Part shown: positions 34,846-44,070 of the stretch, one piece after another
Layout of the letters: each line of letters opens with the position of its first letter
Numbering within the stretch: position 1 is the stretch's first letter
NCBI RefSeq assembly: GCF_020404765.1
Contig: NZ_JAIVEM010000149.1
Span: 124,315 to 188,314, forward strand
Length of the DNA stretch: 64,000 bases
Direction of reading: 5' to 3'
Source: Paenibacillus sp. BJ-4
GTDB taxonomy: Bacteria; Bacillota; Bacilli; Paenibacillales; Paenibacillaceae
Made by a program: the position numbers and the translations under genes
Notes under the pieces: generated by a model
Seen by the model: the letters and a program-made list of their open reading frames with translations, nothing else
Databases searched by the model: none
Told to the model about the DNA's origin: nothing

Positions 34846-35847
34846 ATGGATCTGGATTTGCAGAAATATGCGGTACGCACGGATTTGGCACTGGAGGCGA
34901 GAGAGCTGGCAGAACGGGATCAGCCTGTACCGCTGGCGGGTATCAGTGAGGACGTGGAGGAAGATAACGGTATTAAAATTACACGTTTGGATGTACTAAA
35001 TAAAGAAGGGGCCAATCGTATTGGGCGAGTACAAGGGCATTACGTCACGCTAGAGGTACCTGGCTTACGTGGAGGTGACACCGGACTTCAGCAACGAGTA
35101 GCTATTGCATTTGCGAAAGAGATGGAGCATTTTATACAAAAGATAGGCATCTCCAATACGGCACAGGTGCTTGTGGTGGGTTTGGGGAACTGGAACGTAA
35201 CTCCCGATTCGCTGGGTCCGCTTGTCGTTGAAAATCTGATGGTGACTCGTCAATATTTTGAGTTGACGCCTGATCAAGTCAACCCCGGCTATCGGGATGT
35301 GAGCGCAATTGCGCCGGGTGTTCTCGGTATTACGGGAATCGAGTCCAGTGAAATCGTTCAAGGCATCGTAGATCGCACCAAACCAGAACTGATTATTGCT
35401 ATTGATGCTCTCGCATCACGTTCACTGGAGCGCGTCAATACGACCATTCAGGTGGCAGATATTGGGATACATCCAGGCTCAGGAATTGGTAACAAACGGC
35501 GCGGTATCACCAAGGATATTATGGGCGTTCCGTGCATCGCCATTGGCGTGCCAACGGTATGCTACGCTTCGACCATCGTAAATAATGTAATTGAATTGAT
35601 GAAAACACATTTTGCCAAAGAAAAGGCACCTACGAAAGCAATACTGGGGATGTTGGACGATATTTCAGAGCCTGAGAGACTCGGGTTGGTGAGAGAGGTA
35701 CTTCAACCGTTGGGGCATGATCTGATTGTGACCCCTAAAGAGATTGATGAATTTATTGAAGATATCGCGAATATCATTGCAACCGGACTGAACGCTGCTC
35801 TGCATGAGGCTGTTGACCCCGGCAATGTTGCCGCTTATACGCATTAA
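34846..35847 (+). CDS. gpr: Spore germination protease GPR
   Basis: GPR degrades small acid-soluble spore proteins during germination; it is made as an inactive zymogen in the forespore and trimmed near its N-terminus. The 333-residue protein begins MDLDLQKYAVRTDLALEA, with the cleavage region around VRTDLA, and has the conserved VVGLGNWNVTPDSLGP (catalytic Asp region), GVLGITGIESSEIVQG, IAIDALASRS and GSGIGNKRRGI. AAGGAGG lies before the ATG. A long terminator hairpin follows, then spoIIP. Confidence 0.95.
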   Translation: MDLDLQKYAVRTDLALEARELAERDQPVPLAGISEDVEEDNGIKITRLDVLNKEGANRIGRVQGHYVTLEVPGLRGGDTGLQQRVAIAFAKEMEHFIQKIGISNTAQVLVVGLGNWNVTPDSLGPLVVENLMVTRQYFELTPDQVNPGYRDVSAIAPGVLGITGIESSEIVQGIVDRTKPELIIAIDALASRSLERVNTTIQVADIGIHPGSGIGNKRRGITKDIMGVPCIAIGVPTVCYASTIVNNVIELMKTHFAKEKAPTKAILGMLDDISEPERLGLVREVLQPLGHDLIVTPKEIDEFIEDIANIIATGLNAALHEAVDPGNVAAYTH

Positions 35848-35886
35848 TGCAAGGTTAGCAAAACCATCTTTCTAAGACGCCAAGTT

Positions 35887-35953
35887 CTCTATTTAACAGG
35901 TAACCTATCTCTCTCAAAAAGGGATGGGATTTACCTGTGGATAGAGATTTTTT
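35887..35953 (+). terminator. Long hairpin terminator between gpr and spoIIP
   Basis: CTCTAT (35887-35892) pairs with ATAGAG (35941-35946), and the inner ACAGGTAA pairs with TTACCTGT, with further pairing TCTCT/GGGAT. ATTTTTTG follows the right arm. Confidence 0.75.
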
Positions 35954-36075
35954 GTGTTCTAGCAATTGTTCTTCGTTCATAGAGTTGAAGTATAAGAGAT
36001 TTCCGCAGCAGATAGGAACCCTATGTTCCGAATGTAAAAGCGGGTTTCGACGGGACGAAGGAGGACAAGGCTCAC

Positions 36076-37344
36076 ATGAAAAAAATTCAAACCTGGAACG
36101 TCGGAAGATGGAGAAGAAAGGGTATCGAAATTTTGGCGATGGGACATACGCTTGTGCTGCTTATTATGGGCTCGGCGCTTTTATTTGTCGTACTGGGACT
36201 AGGGGGACTGGCCGAAAATCGTTTGCAAACATCCCCTGTTTCTTCGATGAAAGGATTTGCAGGTTCGGTGTCCAGCGGCTTTTTTGCAGACCTGCTTGGT
36301 ATGGAGGTACCTCATTTTGCACAAAAGAAGCAACAATCTTCGTTGTCGGGTGAACAGTGGTCGCCTTTTGTTTTTCAAATGCTTACAGGTATTAATCCAC
36401 AAGATCCGAAAAGTCTTATTTCACGCGAAATTCCTGGTATGTCTGCAGATGCACCTGTCTTGCTACGCAAGGGATCAGGAAACGACAAGGTAGAGGGTCC
36501 TACAGATTATCAGCCCGATCAGGGAACGACGGATGCTCCCGGTGGCTCAGATGCTTCTACGAACCCGCCGAATCATGGTACTACTACGCCAGATTTGCCG
36601 ACAACACCGGAAACGGACCCTGCAAAAGAGGATGATTCAGGTGATGCAGCCAAAGGTGAAAAACGCATATTAATCTACCATTCTCATCCCAGAGAAGCAT
36701 ATAACCCACTACTCAGCAAAACCAGTTCCAATCCCAATTCCGGTTCTAAATCAGCGAATGTGTCCAGAGTGGGGGACTTTGTGAAAAAGAGACTGGAGAA
36801 ACAAGGAATAAACACGCTGCATGTAAATAAGGACTATGCCTCCATAGTGCAAAATTACAATTGGAACTACTCCTATAAATATTCACGTGAAACCGTCAAG
36901 GAAGCCTTGGCGAGTAATGAGGATTTAACTTATCTGCTTGATATCCACAGAGACTCTCAACGTCACAGTAAAACGACAGCCACTATTAATGGACTTTCTT
37001 ATGCCAAGGTATATTTCATTATCGGTCATGACAATAAAAATTGGCGTAAAAATGAAGCTTTCGCTGCCCGTATTCATGAAAAACTGGAAAAATCGTATCA
37101 CGGCGTATCACGCGGAATATGGGGAAAGGATGGCGGTAAAGGCAACAATGGAGAGTACAATCAAAGCCTGTCTCCCCATAGTATTTTGATTGAAATCGGC
37201 GGTATTGATAACACCGAGGAGGAGTTAAAGCGCACCTCGGACGTTTTGGCGGATATGATCAGCGAAGTGTATTGGGAGGACCAAAAAGCACAGAAGGCGG
37301 GCACTAAGGTATCTGATGCTAAAAAGAGCAACAATGGCAATTAA
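36076..37344 (+). CDS. spoIIP: Stage II sporulation protein P (SpoIIP)
   Basis: SpoIIP is the membrane-anchored amidase and endopeptidase that, with SpoIID, degrades septal peptidoglycan during engulfment. The 422-residue protein has a membrane anchor around residues 16-43 (MGHTLVLLIMGSALLFVVL), a low-complexity Pro/Thr/Asp linker (about 130-190), then the catalytic domain with zinc His in LIYHSHPREAYNP, YLLDIHRDSQRHSK and the Glu region ILIEIGGIDNTEEELKR. Active-site residues appear intact. ATG at 36076 has GAAGGAGGA 11 bases ahead. It is expected to be made in the mother cell from a sigma-E promoter; I could not identify one securely. yqxA follows. Confidence 0.92.
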   Translation: MKKIQTWNVGRWRRKGIEILAMGHTLVLLIMGSALLFVVLGLGGLAENRLQTSPVSSMKGFAGSVSSGFFADLLGMEVPHFAQKKQQSSLSGEQWSPFVFQMLTGINPQDPKSLISREIPGMSADAPVLLRKGSGNDKVEGPTDYQPDQGTTDAPGGSDASTNPPNHGTTTPDLPTTPETDPAKEDDSGDAAKGEKRILIYHSHPREAYNPLLSKTSSNPNSGSKSANVSRVGDFVKKRLEKQGINTLHVNKDYASIVQNYNWNYSYKYSRETVKEALASNEDLTYLLDIHRDSQRHSKTTATINGLSYAKVYFIIGHDNKNWRKNEAFAARIHEKLEKSYHGVSRGIWGKDGGKGNNGEYNQSLSPHSILIEIGGIDNTEEELKRTSDVLADMISEVYWEDQKAQKAGTKVSDAKKSNNGN

Positions 37345-37394
37345 ATTAAGGCGGTGGACAGAGGAAAGATATAAGGTGGAAAGGGGAAAATATA

Positions 37395-37904
37395 ATGTCC
37401 GGACATTTTCGTAAAAAAGCGCTTGGATTTGTGCTTCTGATTGGGGTAGGGGTATTACTTGGTATGCAACTGGCAGGCTCTGGTCTGCGCTCAGTCTATG
37501 GCCCGGAATGGGACGGGGACCCGATTCAATCCGTAAATCAACAGAAAGCCGAATATGAGCAGACGGTTATTGAGGATACCCCGGCAGCCAATGGCCAAGC
37601 CTATAACCGTACGAATAACACAAGTGGAACTGTCCAATTTAAGCCGCAAACGGACACGAATGAAACGAATACTAACGAACGAAATGAGGACCAGGATGCA
37701 CGCGGGACGCGCGAATGGTATACGACAACTGCACAGAATGCCAGTACTCAGCAGAGCCGAGCGACACCTCGTGAACTACTAGCCGTTCAGGCACAGCAGG
37801 CCTCAGTGGATACCATGGCAGATAAAACCGCTGGACTGCTGCAAAACCTGTCAAGGAAGAGCATTCGTTGGGTCGTATCTGTATTTGATGGAGTAACCGA
37901 ATAG
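37395..37904 (+). CDS. yqxA: YqxA family (DUF3679) membrane-anchored protein
   Basis: This 169-residue protein has an N-terminal transmembrane segment (KALGFVLLIGVGVLLGMQLA) and the motif GLRSVYGPEWDGDP, then a Gln/Asn/Thr-rich linker and a short terminal helix. This is the arrangement of YqxA, the DUF3679 protein lying between spoIIP and lepA in sporulating bacteria, function unknown. Position and the first 50 residues support the assignment; the remainder is poorly conserved. AAAGGGGAAA precedes the ATG. The gene probably rides on the spoIIP transcript. Confidence 0.75.
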   Translation: MSGHFRKKALGFVLLIGVGVLLGMQLAGSGLRSVYGPEWDGDPIQSVNQQKAEYEQTVIEDTPAANGQAYNRTNNTSGTVQFKPQTDTNETNTNERNEDQDARGTREWYTTTAQNASTQQSRATPRELLAVQAQQASVDTMADKTAGLLQNLSRKSIRWVVSVFDGVTE

Positions 37905-37909
37905 AAATA

Positions 37910-37938
37910 TTGCTGACCCCCCGTACAACTGCTATAAT
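37910..37938 (+). promoter_or_regulatory. Sigma-A promoter of lepA
   Basis: TTGCTG (37910-37915) and a perfect TATAAT (37933-37938) are 17 bases apart, about 38 bases before the lepA start. It lies after the yqxA stop, giving lepA a vegetative promoter independent of sporulation. Confidence 0.65.
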
Positions 37939-37975
37939 AAGCTGATTGACACTAGGCATTGTGTGGGGGTAAGGC

Positions 37976-39790
37976 ATGACTGACATTTTGGCAAGACAAC
38001 GTAAAATTCGGAACTTTAGTATCATTGCACATATAGACCATGGTAAATCCACGCTGGCTGACCGGATTTTGGAGTACACCGGTGCACTCACTTCCCGTGA
38101 AATGCAGGAACAGGTGCTTGACCAGATGGAGCTGGAACGGGAGCGCGGGATTACGATCAAGCTCCAGGCAGTGCGACTCACTTATAAGGCCGATGACGGC
38201 GAAGAGTACATTTTGAATTTGATTGATACACCGGGACACGTCGATTTTACGTATGAGGTATCCCGTAGTTTGGCAGCCTGCGAAGGTGCTTTGCTGGTAG
38301 TAGACGCAGCGCAGGGGATTGAGGCACAGACATTGGCTAACGTTTATTTGGCGTTGGACAACAATCTGGAGATTTTGCCGGTGCTTAACAAAATTGATTT
38401 GCCGAGTGCCGATCCCGAACGGGTAAAGCAGGAAATTGAGGATGTTATCGGCCTGGATACAAGCGAAACCGTACATGCTTCAGCCAAAGCTGGAATCGGT
38501 ATTAAGGAAATACTCGAACAGGTGGTCAGAAGTGTGCCTGCTCCGCAAGGAAATCCGGATAACCCGCTCAAGGCGCTTATTTTCGATTCGCATTATGATC
38601 CTTATAAAGGCGTTATCGTATATGTACGGGTTGTGGATGGCAGTATCCGCGCGGGTTCGAAAATTAAGATGATGGCGACTGACAAAACGTTCGAGGTCAT
38701 CGAGGTTGGTGCTTTCATGCCACGTATGACTATCGTGGACGAGCTGAATGTCGGTGATGTTGGCTTTATCGTTGCCGGAATTAAGCATGTGGGCGATACA
38801 CGTGTCGGGGATACTGTGACAGATGCGAAAAATCCAACACCAGAACCGATGCCAGGCTATCGAAAAATCAATCCGATGGTATATTGCGGTCTCTATCCAA
38901 TCGAAACATCCGAGTATAACGACCTGCGTGAGGCGCTTGAAAAGTTGCAACTGAACGATGCTTCACTCAGTTTTGAACCGGAAACGTCGAGCGCGTTGGG
39001 CTTCGGTTTCCGTTGCGGTTTCCTCGGTTTGCTCCATATGGACGTTATTCAGGAACGTATTGAACGTGAATTTAACATTCCATTGATTACGACAGCGCCG
39101 AGCGTTATTTACCGTATTCAGTTGACGAATGGCGAAACGATTCAGATCGACAACCCTTCGAATTATCCGGAAATCGGACGGATTGAACATGTGGAAGAGC
39201 CATACGTAAAGGCAGGCATTATCGTGCCTAATGATTACGTAGGTACGGTCATGGAGCTTTGCCAGACCAAGCGCGGCGAGTACGTGAATATGGAGTATCT
39301 GGATACGACACGGGTAACCATTACGTATCAGATCCCGCTGTCTGAAATCGTGTATGATTTCTTCGATCAGCTAAAATCCAGTACCAAGGGCTACGCTTCC
39401 TTTGACTATGAGATTTCAGGCTATCGCCAGTCCAATCTGGTGAAAATGGATATTCTGTTGAATGGTGAGCAGGTCGATGCACTCTCGTTCATCGTGCATA
39501 GAGATCGGGCTTACCATCGCGGACGTATCATTTGTGAGAAGCTGCGCGAGCTCATTCCACGTCAAATGTTCGAGGTGCCGATTCAGGCATCCGTCGGAAC
39601 AAAGGTTGTTGCGCGTGAAACCGTTAAGGCTATGCGTAAAAACGTCTTGGCCAAATGTTATGGTGGCGATATTTCCCGTAAACGGAAGCTGCTTGAGAAG
39701 CAAAAAGAGGGCAAGAAGCGCATGAAGCAGGTTGGTAACGTAGAAGTACCTCAGGAAGCATTTATGGCAGTACTGAAAATAGATGAGTAA
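37976..39790 (+). CDS. lepA: Elongation factor 4 (LepA)
   Basis: LepA is a ribosome-dependent GTPase related to EF-G that back-translocates or aids 30S biogenesis. The 604-residue protein has G1 AHIDHGKSTLADR, G2 RGITIKLQ, G3 DTPGHVDF, G4 NKIDLPSA, the EF-G-like domains II/III/V (FGFRCGFLGLLHMDVIQER) and the LepA-specific tail with YGGDISRKRKLLEKQKEGK. ATG at 37976 follows GGGGGTAAGGC. A terminator follows at 39806. Confidence 0.97.
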   Translation: MTDILARQRKIRNFSIIAHIDHGKSTLADRILEYTGALTSREMQEQVLDQMELERERGITIKLQAVRLTYKADDGEEYILNLIDTPGHVDFTYEVSRSLAACEGALLVVDAAQGIEAQTLANVYLALDNNLEILPVLNKIDLPSADPERVKQEIEDVIGLDTSETVHASAKAGIGIKEILEQVVRSVPAPQGNPDNPLKALIFDSHYDPYKGVIVYVRVVDGSIRAGSKIKMMATDKTFEVIEVGAFMPRMTIVDELNVGDVGFIVAGIKHVGDTRVGDTVTDAKNPTPEPMPGYRKINPMVYCGLYPIETSEYNDLREALEKLQLNDASLSFEPETSSALGFGFRCGFLGLLHMDVIQERIEREFNIPLITTAPSVIYRIQLTNGETIQIDNPSNYPEIGRIEHVEEPYVKAGIIVPNDYVGTVMELCQTKRGEYVNMEYLDTTRVTITYQIPLSEIVYDFFDQLKSSTKGYASFDYEISGYRQSNLVKMDILLNGEQVDALSFIVHRDRAYHRGRIICEKLRELIPRQMFEVPIQASVGTKVVARETVKAMRKNVLAKCYGGDISRKRKLLEKQKEGKKRMKQVGNVEVPQEAFMAVLKIDE

Positions 39791-39805
39791 AGCTGCTTGA
39801 AGTCT

Positions 39806-39858
39806 CGTCCATTCTTTCATGGGGCATTTGCCGTGCATGGAGAATGGGCGTCTTTATT
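39806..39858 (+). terminator. Terminator after lepA
   Basis: CGTCCATTCTTTCATG (39806-39821) pairs with CATGGAGAATGGGCG (39836-39850), followed by TCTTTATTT. The U-run is interrupted. Confidence 0.65.
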
Positions 39859-39935
39859 TGAGCAAGCTATTCAGGACTGAGAGTTCGTTCAAGTTCTGGT
39901 TTAGAGTAAAAAAATGGGCGATTGACGGTGGGCAG

Positions 39936-40073
39936 CAGCGGAGTCGATGGAATCGTTCTGAAGAAGCGGTAGCGTTCGCCTTTACCCCCGGATTTTAACC
40001 TTTTAAGGTTATTTACAATGAAAAAATCCGGGGGTAACAGCGATCGGAAGAATGATCCATCCACGGAGCGACC
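39936..40073 (+). repeat. Structured intergenic repeat element, copy 2 of 3
   Basis: This copy lies between the lepA terminator and hemW. Conserved blocks are AGCGGAG (39937-39943), AAGCGGTAGCGTTCGCCT (about 39964-39981), AACAGCGATCG (40036-40046) and CGGAGCG near 40064. The outer helix pairs 39946-39959 with 40049-40061, with one A unpaired on the left arm; the inner hairpin is a perfect 14-base-pair stem (39983-39996 with 40023-40036). Helix sequences differ from the other two copies but still pair, as in a structured RNA or a folded mobile element. No coding frame with a ribosome-binding site is evident. Confidence 0.75.
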
Positions 40074-40137
40074 TCCCCCCCCCTCATCAGCCTATTTTTT
40101 CCATCACCACACCCTGAATTAACAAGGAGGATCGGAA

Positions 40138-41325
40138 ATGACCGCATCCATACAAAAACATGAACATTCTTCCGCGCCTCAAGCGGTTTACTTGCATATA
40201 CCTTTTTGCACGAATAAATGCTTTTACTGTGACTTCAACTCTTATGTGCTAAAGGATCAGCCTGTTATGGAATACCTGTATGCACTGGAACGGGAGATGG
40301 AAAATACGGTTAAGCTTCACCCCCCAGGAGAAATCAAAACTATTTTTGTCGGGGGCGGAACGCCAACAACGCTCAATCCGAAGGAAATGGAATATTTCCT
40401 GAAGAGTGTCCGTACCTACTTTCCGAACTGGTCGGAGGATATTGAGTTCTCCATGGAAGCCAATCCAGGTACAACCGATTATGAAAAACTTTCTGTGATG
40501 AAAGAGGGCGGTGTCAACCGACTCAGCTTCGGGGTACAGGCTTTTCAGAACGAGCTGCTTACAGGTATTGGTCGCATTCATAATACAGATGATGTATATC
40601 GTAGTCTGGAAAATGCACGTAAGGTCGGATTGGACAATCTGTCGATTGACCTGATGTTCGGCTTGCCGAACCAAACCGTGGACATGTTGAATGAGAGCGT
40701 TAATAGAGCGCTGGAGCTGGAGCTCCCTCATTACTCCATCTATAGTTTAAAGGTTGAAGAAAATACGCTCTTCCACACGCTATACCAGAAAAATCAACTT
40801 CCGCTTCCACATGAGGACGACGAATTGGAAATGTATTTGCTTCTCATGCGCCGTATGAAAGAAGCGGGTTATGAGCAGTACGAGATCAGCAATTTCGCGA
40901 AACCCGGTTTGGGGAGTAAGCACAATATGACCTATTGGCGTAATGAGGACTATTACGGTCTCGGTGCCGGGGCGCATGGATACGTTGGCAGAGAGCGTCA
41001 TATGAACATAAAGGGCATTACCCCATATGTAGAGGCTACTCGTAACGGTCTGCCCCGTCTGGATAGCTTTGAGGTGCCGGCAGCGGAAGCGATGGAGGAC
41101 TTTCTCATGGTGGGCTTGAGAATGCTGGAGGGCGTGTCCAAGTCCCGCTTTGAAGCTCAATTTGGTCAGGCGCTGGAGGATACGTTCACAGTTCCTCTTG
41201 GAAAAATGCTGAATGCGGGATTAATTGAAGCGGTCGAGGACGGTTACCGTCTGAGCGAACGCGGTATTTTATTCGGAAATGATGTATTTGCAGAGTTCAT
41301 CGGCTCCATTACGGTAAATTCATAA
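40138..41325 (+). CDS. hemW: Radical SAM heme chaperone HemW
   Basis: HemW is a coproporphyrinogen III oxidase-like radical SAM protein that inserts heme into target proteins; older annotations call it HemN. The 395-residue protein has the 4Fe-4S motif HIPFCTNKCFYCDFNS (CxxxCxxC plus a further Cys), GGGTPTTL, MEANPGT, the block RLSFGVQAFQNELL and the C-terminal AGAHGYVGRERHMN region. It lacks the N-terminal extension of true oxygen-independent HemN. AAGGAGG precedes the ATG by 8 to 9 bases. It is separated from lepA by a terminator and a repeat element. Confidence 0.93.
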   Translation: MTASIQKHEHSSAPQAVYLHIPFCTNKCFYCDFNSYVLKDQPVMEYLYALEREMENTVKLHPPGEIKTIFVGGGTPTTLNPKEMEYFLKSVRTYFPNWSEDIEFSMEANPGTTDYEKLSVMKEGGVNRLSFGVQAFQNELLTGIGRIHNTDDVYRSLENARKVGLDNLSIDLMFGLPNQTVDMLNESVNRALELELPHYSIYSLKVEENTLFHTLYQKNQLPLPHEDDELEMYLLLMRRMKEAGYEQYEISNFAKPGLGSKHNMTYWRNEDYYGLGAGAHGYVGRERHMNIKGITPYVEATRNGLPRLDSFEVPAAEAMEDFLMVGLRMLEGVSKSRFEAQFGQALEDTFTVPLGKMLNAGLIEAVEDGYRLSERGILFGNDVFAEFIGSITVNS

Positions 41326-41504
41326 GTCATACGTCCATAAGTTCGTAAGGAAGAGCTTCAATACAGCACGTTTCAACTTCGCAGGCCGGGCCAATCAATT
41401 GATAACATCATTCTGTCACAGCAGGGTAAATGGAGTATTGCGATTCTATGCGTAATGTTGTATATTTATTCATTATATGCGGCAAGCGGCAGGAGGAGAG
41501 CAAG

Positions 41505-41981
41505 ATGGCTTCAGTGTGTAAAGATGTATTGTGCAGAAGTGCGGTTCCTGAAGATGTGGAGCCTTTATATCAAATGATTAGCGGCTATGCGGAGCGAGGG
41601 ATTATGCTGCCACGTTCAAGGAAAGTGCTTACGCGCCAACTGGAGCTGTTTATTGTTGCAGAAGTGGACGGCGAAGTCGTAGGGTGTGGTTCTTTATGCA
41701 AACTGGGCTCTGATTTGGTAGAGATTCGTTCCCTTGGCATCTCTGACGGACATAAAGGAATGGGCATTGGCTCCAAGCTCGTAGAGGGCCTTATTATAGA
41801 GGCACGGCGACAACGTATCCCTAAAATTATGGCTTTGACCTATGAGGTCTCCTTTTTTATAAAAAACGGTTTTGATGTAGTAAACAAAGAGATTTTCCCT
41901 GAAAAGGTATGGACCGACTGCATACACTGTAGCAAACAAAATAATTGCGATGAAATCGCAGTGCTGAAAATACTGAACTGA
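41505..41981 (+). CDS. GNAT family N-acetyltransferase
   Basis: A 158-residue GNAT acetyltransferase. Motif A for acetyl-CoA binding is seen as IRSLGISDGHKGMGIGSKLV, with the flanking beta-strand ALTYEVSFFIKNGFDVV. The sequence resembles the amino-acid N-acetyltransferase (ArgA-like, short) annotated in several Bacilli and Paenibacilli, and the C-terminal Cys pairs (DCIHCSKQNNCDE) are seen in that group; the substrate is not certain. I start at 41505 with AGGAGGAG 8 bases upstream; the earlier ATG at 41430 has no such site. The stop codon overlaps the terminator stem. Confidence 0.75.
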   Translation: MASVCKDVLCRSAVPEDVEPLYQMISGYAERGIMLPRSRKVLTRQLELFIVAEVDGEVVGCGSLCKLGSDLVEIRSLGISDGHKGMGIGSKLVEGLIIEARRQRIPKIMALTYEVSFFIKNGFDVVNKEIFPEKVWTDCIHCSKQNNCDEIAVLKILN

Positions 41982-42024
41982 CCTGTCAACAATGAGGTTA
42001 GTTCGTTTTTTTTTTTTTTTTTTT
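41975..42024 (+). terminator. Terminator with a 19-T tract after the acetyltransferase gene
   Basis: GAACTGACCT pairs with AGGTTAGTTC, then G and 19 consecutive T (42006-42024). The stop codon lies inside the left arm. A second, similar sequence follows about 145 bases downstream (42120 on). Confidence 0.85.
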
Positions 42025-42135
42025 CATTGGATCGTATTTGCGGGCTACGTTAGAAAAAATGTAAGCAAGCTGTGTTCATTGCGTGTAATCCAAATGGTCG
42101 CAATAAATCTCGTTTATTGAAAATACTGATCTGAC

Positions 42136-42165
42136 TTGACAATGATCAGGTCCGTTTGGTATTTT
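42136..42165 (+). promoter_or_regulatory. Sigma-A promoter of the hrcA-dnaK operon
   Basis: TTGACA (42136-42141) and TATTTT (42160-42165) are 18 bases apart. Transcription would start near 42172, five bases before CIRCE, so the repressor would block the start site. The -10 box is weak. Confidence 0.55.
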
Positions 42166-42176
42166 TGTATTATCGG

Positions 42177-42203
42177 TTAGCACTCATCGCGAACGAGTGC
42201 TAA
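42177..42203 (+). promoter_or_regulatory. CIRCE operator for HrcA
   Basis: TTAGCACTC-N9-GAGTGCTAA, a perfect match to the CIRCE consensus. HrcA binds it and represses hrcA-grpE-dnaK-dnaJ; heat stress relieves repression through GroEL. Confidence 0.98.
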
Positions 42204-42254
42204 TGATTCCATTTTACAATCAGGCTATATGGATACAACAAGGGGGGGATTCGC

Positions 42255-43286
42255 TTGTTAACCGAACGTCAGAGACTCATTTTGAATGCGATTATTGATG
42301 ACTACATTCGTTCGGCTGAGCCAGTGGGTTCCCGCAGCATATCCAAAAGGCAGGATGTCGGATACAGCCCCGCCACGATCCGCAATGAAATGTCGGATTT
42401 GGAGGAACAGGGCTATCTGGAGCAACCCCACACTTCTGCGGGACGCATCCCGTCTCATAAAGGCTATCGCTATTATGTGGACCACTTGGTGCCACTAAAT
42501 ACATTGAAGCCTGTGGAAATGCGGGAACTTAAAGCCTTTTACGCCGAAAAGCTGAATGTAATGGAGCAAGTGATCCAACATGCGTCAGGCATTTTGTCCC
42601 ATATGACCAATTATACTTCCATCCTGCTTGGGCCGGAGGTTTTTCATACTTCATTGCGTCATTTTCAGCTATTGCCGCTCAACGAAACGACGGCTGTAGC
42701 GATTATTGTGACCAATACCGGTCAGGTGGAGAATAAGACGGTGGATATTCCGCCGGGAATTTCGATTTCCGAGATGGAAAAGGTTGTGAATTTGCTGAAC
42801 AGCAAGCTGGTCGGTGTGCCGATTTATCAGCTTAAATCACGTCTTTACACTGCGCTTGGTCAGGAAATGGAGAAGCATGTGTCTCATTTTGAGGACGCTA
42901 TGAAGGTACTGGATAAAGCACTGGATAGTGAATCAGATCAGCGCCTGTATTTGAGTGGTGCCACGAACATGCTCAATCAACCTGAATTTAAAGATGTGGA
43001 TAAGGTTAAACATATTCTTGATCTGCTGGAGGAAACACCAACGCTGCTTAAACTGATGACACCTGTTCCCGGAGCACCTGAAATGCAGGTACGCATCGGC
43101 ACGGAAAATGATCATGAGGCGTTTGCCAATTGCAGTTTGATCACCGCTACGTATGCCATAGATGGGGAAGCTTTGGGTACCATAGGTATACTGGGACCGA
43201 CGCGAATGGAATATGCGAGAGTGATTAACATTCTGGATATTCTATCTAAGGATTTGACCGCAATGCTTACGCAGCGGTTTAAATAG
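42255..43286 (+). CDS. hrcA: Heat-inducible transcription repressor HrcA
   Basis: HrcA represses class I heat shock genes by binding CIRCE. The 343-residue protein has the N-terminal winged helix (MLTERQRLILNAIIDDYIRS, SPATIRNEMSDLEEQGYLEQ) and the C-terminal GAF-like domain with IGILGPTRMEYARVI. It starts at TTG 42255 preceded by AAGGGGGGGA. It is the first gene of its operon and probably autoregulates through the CIRCE site 52 bases upstream. Confidence 0.96.
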   Translation: MLTERQRLILNAIIDDYIRSAEPVGSRSISKRQDVGYSPATIRNEMSDLEEQGYLEQPHTSAGRIPSHKGYRYYVDHLVPLNTLKPVEMRELKAFYAEKLNVMEQVIQHASGILSHMTNYTSILLGPEVFHTSLRHFQLLPLNETTAVAIIVTNTGQVENKTVDIPPGISISEMEKVVNLLNSKLVGVPIYQLKSRLYTALGQEMEKHVSHFEDAMKVLDKALDSESDQRLYLSGATNMLNQPEFKDVDKVKHILDLLEETPTLLKLMTPVPGAPEMQVRIGTENDHEAFANCSLITATYAIDGEALGTIGILGPTRMEYARVINILDILSKDLTAMLTQRFK

Positions 43287-43402
43287 AACAAGAATGCGTA
43301 TAGTTCTACATGTTCCGCGCTCAGATACGTTTTGTATCCTGCGCGGGTGTATTGCTGCGTGTTTTTATAAGGGTAGTTATAACTTGAAGGAGGTGAAACA
43401 TT

Positions 43403-43981
43403 TTGAAGGAAGAACAAGCGTTCCAAGAAGAAAAACAACAACAAAATGTAAGCACAGAGGAAGCTTCCGAGACGATCCAGGAGCAGGAAGAGCCAGTAAA
43501 CGAAGCGGCAGCACTGGAAGCGCAGGAAGAAGACACAGAGGTGGCAAAACTTCGTGCGGAGGCTGAGGAGCATCAACAGCGTTTTTTGCGCGCACAGGCG
43601 GATTTTGACAATTTCCGTCGCCGCACGTTGAAAGAGAAAGAAGAACTTGCTAAATATGCGTCCATGAAGCTGGTTACCGAGCTGGTACCTGTTCTCGATA
43701 ACTTCGAGCGTGCGCTGGCAACAGCACAGCAGGGAGCAGAGACTGAGTCATTCGCCAAGGGCGTAGAGATGATCTTCCGCCAGTTTGAGGGCGTGCTGCA
43801 GGCTGAGGGGGTAACGGCCATGAATTCGGTGGGTCAACCGTTTAATCCTGATTTCCATCAGGCTATTATGCAGGTGGAAAGTGAAGAGCATGAGGAAGGT
43901 ATCGTCGTTGAAGAGGTGCAAAAAGGATACATGCTGAAGGACAAGGTACTTCGTCCTGCTATGGTAAAAGTAAGCATGTAG
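43403..43981 (+). CDS. grpE: Nucleotide exchange factor GrpE
   Basis: GrpE releases ADP from DnaK. The 192-residue protein has an acidic, Glu/Gln-rich N-terminal tail (about 55 residues), a long coiled coil (AEEHQQRFLRAQADFDNFRR) and the C-terminal beta domain (GQPFNPDFHQAIMQVES and VEEVQKGYMLKDKVLRPAMV). TTG at 43403 is preceded by AAGGAGGTGAAAC. It lies between hrcA and dnaK as usual. Confidence 0.96.
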   Translation: MKEEQAFQEEKQQQNVSTEEASETIQEQEEPVNEAAALEAQEEDTEVAKLRAEAEEHQQRFLRAQADFDNFRRRTLKEKEELAKYASMKLVTELVPVLDNFERALATAQQGAETESFAKGVEMIFRQFEGVLQAEGVTAMNSVGQPFNPDFHQAIMQVESEEHEEGIVVEEVQKGYMLKDKVLRPAMVKVSM

Positions 43982-44070
43982 CTTTTTTAATATACATTTA
44001 GCAACACATGAATTGAAATTCAACCATTCTGGCCTGCGGGCCTCGTATATACAGAAGGAGGAATTGTCCG

